64,000 bases of DNA from Burkholderia metallica (GTDB lineage: Bacteria > Pseudomonadota > Gammaproteobacteria > Burkholderiales > Burkholderiaceae): the NCBI RefSeq assembly GCF_902832845.1, contig NZ_CADFDB010000011.1:186001-250000 (forward strand). The letters run 5' to 3'. A model generated the notes under the pieces. It was not told the origin of the DNA. It made no database searches and saw only the letters and a list, made by a program, of their open reading frames with translations. This document shows, in pieces, positions 61,855-64,000 of the stretch. Each line of letters begins with the position of its first letter. The stretch's first letter is position 1. Both the position numbers and the translations under genes were made by a program.

Positions 61855-63061
61855 GTCGCACTCCCGTGAATTGCCAGCGTGCCGCCGGCGGAAAGAAATT
61901 GCGGTACGTCGGCCGTTCGTGCCCGGGCGGCGTCGCGATGCTGCTGCCGCGCAGGACCTGCTGGCCGACCATGAACTTGCCGTTGTATTCGGCAGCGACG
62001 CCCGCGAGCGGCCGGAAGCCCGGATACGGCTCGTAGGACGAACGCGTCCACTGCCAGACGTGCCCGAGCATCTGCCGGATACCGTCGGCGGCGAACGCGG
62101 TTTCCCATTCGAATTCGGTCGGCAGCCGCGCGCCGGCCCATTCCGCATACGCGGCCGCTTCGTAGAAGCTCACGTGGCATACCGGCGCATCGGGTGCGAG
62201 CGGCTCGACGCCGTGCAGACCGAACGTGCGCCGCACACGCGTGCCGGCCGCATCGTCGTCGTCGGGCATCCAGTACGCGGGCCCTTGCCACCCTTCCCGC
62301 TGCACCGTCGCCCAGCCGTCCGACAGCCAGAACTCGGGGCGCGTATAGCCGCCGTCGGCGATGAACGCCGCGAATTCCGCGTTCGTCACGAGACGGTTCG
62401 CGATCTCGTACGGCCGCACGAGCGCCGTATGGCGCGGCCGTTCGTTGTCGAACGAGAACGCGTCGCCGTCGTGGCCGATCTCGACGAGCCCGCCCGGCTG
62501 GTGCAGCCAGCGCAGCTCGCCGGCGTCGCCCGCGGCCATCGCATCGCCGTCCATCCCGTTGCGCGGCCGGAACGCCGGCTTCAGCGGGTTGCACGAGAAC
62601 GCATGCAGCATGTCCGTGACGATCAGCTCCTGGTGCTGCTGCTCGTGATTCAGGCCGAGCACGACCTCGGGCGCCATCGCGTCGAGCAAGGCCGCATCGG
62701 CGCCGGCCAGCGCGCGCAGCATCGCGTCGTCGACGTATTGCCGGTACGCATGCACTTCGTCGAGCGACGGACGCGTGAGCAGCCCGCGCTGCGGCCGCGG
62801 ATGGCGCGGGCCGAGCGCTTCGTAATACGAATTGAAGAGGAACTGGAATGCCGTGTCGAACGGCGCGTAGCCAGGCACGCGACGCATCAGCACGACGGTT
62901 TCGAAGAACCAGGTCGTATGCGCGAGATGCCATTTGGTCGGACTCGCGTCGGGCATCGACTGCACGGCCTGGTCTTCGGCGGACAGCGTCGCGGTCAGCG
63001 CGACGCTATGGGTGCGCACGTCCTGGTAACGGCGCTGAAGCTGTGATGCAAGGAGGCTCAT
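61838..63061 (-). CDS. egtB: Ergothioneine biosynthesis protein EgtB (hercynine sulfoxide synthase)
   Basis: 407 residues from ATG at 63061. An N-terminal DinB-like domain supplies the iron-binding three-histidine facial triad: His48 in KWHLAHTTWFFE, and His139 and His143 in NHEQQHQEL. The C-terminal formylglycine-generating-enzyme-like domain is around AYAEWAGARLPTEFEWETAF and ends FFPPAARWQFTGVRLARDV. It oxidatively joins hercynine to a thiol, cysteine or gamma-glutamylcysteine, using O2. SenA, a selenoneine synthase, is a close homologue, but pairing with egtD and absence of senB/senC favour EgtB. Confidence 0.93.
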   Translation of the reverse strand: MSLLASQLQRRYQDVRTHSVALTATLSAEDQAVQSMPDASPTKWHLAHTTWFFETVVLMRRVPGYAPFDTAFQFLFNSYYEALGPRHPRPQRGLLTRPSLDEVHAYRQYVDDAMLRALAGADAALLDAMAPEVVLGLNHEQQHQELIVTDMLHAFSCNPLKPAFRPRNGMDGDAMAAGDAGELRWLHQPGGLVEIGHDGDAFSFDNERPRHTALVRPYEIANRLVTNAEFAAFIADGGYTRPEFWLSDGWATVQREGWQGPAYWMPDDDDAAGTRVRRTFGLHGVEPLAPDAPVCHVSFYEAAAYAEWAGARLPTEFEWETAFAADGIRQMLGHVWQWTRSSYEPYPGFRPLAGVAAEYNGKFMVGQQVLRGSSIATPPGHERPTYRNFFPPAARWQFTGVRLARDV

Positions 63062-63641
63062 CGGTTTACCGTCCACGTCGCGATTCGCTGCGTTGCGTTG
63101 CCGGAAAAGGGAAAGCCTTGCGCTCGGGATGCGCGCGGCTGACGTGCGACCTGCTGCTGCGTCGTCGGGCAGCCGGCGCGCGCGCCGGGCCGCGGATGCG
63201 GCGTCACTTCGTCTGCCCGTGCAGAACAGTATGGGCCAGAAATGTGAACGTCGCGAATCGGATTTCGGGTGAAACGATTGCGAAAGAAAAATGAAAGCAT
63301 CGGGGCCGTGCCTGTCGCAGATTGGGCAAACCGCCGGCGCCTGTCGCGGCGGGGATGGCCGAGCGACGCAATGCGCATGCCCGCACCTGCACGCTACTGA
63401 CGCCCCGTGACAGCCGTCCGGCGCGCACGAAAGGAGTCCGGCACGGATTCGTCGGAGAAACTGTGTCATGCAGCCGATGCGTGCGCGGGTATCGCGGTCG
63501 TCGGCGCCCCGCCCGGCCGCACTGCCCGCCGCTCGTCGCCGCATGCTTTATCGGGTTTTCGAAAATTTTTCGCATCGATGTCACACGCGCGGGGGGCTCG
63601 CTCGTCATATCACCGGAACCCACACGAAAGGAGAAGGAACC
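63062..63641. other. Intergenic region between egtB and the AhpD-like gene
   Basis: 580 bases, with no supported gene among several short frames. It is less GC-rich near 63240-63300, where the egtB promoter probably lies. The promoter of the rightward AhpD-like gene is expected in the right part. No palindrome or terminator stands out. Confidence 0.5.
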
Positions 63642-64000
63642 ATGACTGCGAAACTCAATCCGTTTGCCGCCGCTCCCGCGCTGATGAAGAACTGGATGAC
63701 CGTGTCGGTCGCCGTTGCCGGGAGCCTCGAGCCGACGCTGGTCGAGCTGGTCAAGATCCGCGCGTCGCAGATCAACGCGTGCGCGAACTGCATTAACATG
63801 CACACCGCCGAGGCGCGCGGGCAAGGCGAGACCGAGCAGCGCATCTACCTGCTGTCGGCATGGCGCGAAGCGCCCTGCTACACCGACCGCGAACGCGCGG
63901 CGCTCGGCTGGACCGAGGCGCTCACGCGGCTGTCGGAAAGCCATGCCGCGCACGAAGCGGCCTACGCGGCGCTGAACGACCACTTCAGCCAGGAGGAACA
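63642..64000 (+). CDS. AhpD-like carboxymuconolactone decarboxylase family protein (3' end cut by window)
   Basis: 119 residues are present before the window end; a strong AAAGGAGAAGG precedes the ATG at 63642. The AhpD-type peroxidase motif C47-x2-C50-x3-His54 is visible in INACANCINMHTAEARG, after the typical PTLVELVKIRASQ. Such proteins act as thiol-dependent peroxidases, and many are encoded just upstream of an ECF sigma factor gene; what follows here is not visible. The precise substrate is unknown. Confidence 0.88.
   Translation, partial: MTAKLNPFAAAPALMKNWMTVSVAVAGSLEPTLVELVKIRASQINACANCINMHTAEARGQGETEQRIYLLSAWREAPCYTDRERAALGWTEALTRLSESHAAHEAAYAALNDHFSQEE

Overview
The window is about 64 kb of uniformly GC-rich DNA with dense, mostly real genes. 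The gene content points to a Burkholderia chromosome, most likely chromosome 1 of a Burkholderia cepacia complex species. This rests on a type II secretion locus with gspC inverted inside it, a fliL-fliR flagellar operon, a type III Mod/Res pair, phhA/phhB, egtB/egtD and Burkholderia-type porin and LysR genes. No rRNA, tRNA, prophage, insertion sequence or CRISPR array was seen. The species call is inference from gene content.

Layout. 1-3486: a branched-chain amino acid type ABC operon on the minus strand (livG, livF, a binding protein, livH cut by the window edge). 3946-6714: a GMC flavin oxidoreductase divergent from a LysR regulator. 6851-9750: a CYTH protein, a Lrp/AsnC regulator divergent from phenylalanine hydroxylase phhA and its pterin-recycling partner phhB, and a small DUF3717 protein. 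9873-12172: an OmpR-type regulator and its sensor kinase. 12292-15714: a SET-domain protein, an Old Yellow Enzyme, a glutamine amidotransferase and a MarR regulator with a cysteine cluster. 16223-18567: a Kef-type antiporter and a YbdK-type glutamate-cysteine ligase in one operon. 19241-23901: mnmC, HU, a CobW GTPase and a lytic transglycosylase. 24268-35929: the type II secretion genes gspD,E,F,(C),G,H,I,J,K,L,M,N. 35952-40477: a NodT lipoprotein, a small membrane protein, a MarR regulator and a DHA2 drug exporter, followed by a toxin-antitoxin relic. 40779-43059: a LysR regulator divergent from cidA/lrgB. 43347-47835: fliL,M,N,O,P,Q,R. 48132-54510: a nitrate/sulfonate-type ABC transporter, a second two-component system and a porin. 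54859-59903: type III mod and res. 59958-63061: two small exported proteins and egtB/egtD. 63642-end: an AhpD-like protein cut by the window edge.

The most notable signal is two clusters of DnaA-box-like 9-mers, at 15930-16122 and 18990-19194, on either side of the kef-ybdK operon. The second lies beside an AT-rich stretch. Gene orientation changes from mainly minus on the left to mainly plus on the right in the same area. Together these suggest the chromosome 1 replication origin, although dnaA itself is not in the window.

Other points of interest are a Res subunit whose nuclease triad reads D-T-P where E-T-K is expected, a LivF ATPase with Arg at the Walker A lysine, and an internally deleted Phd/PIN toxin-antitoxin module. 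There are also several clear operator-like palindromes in divergent promoter regions.
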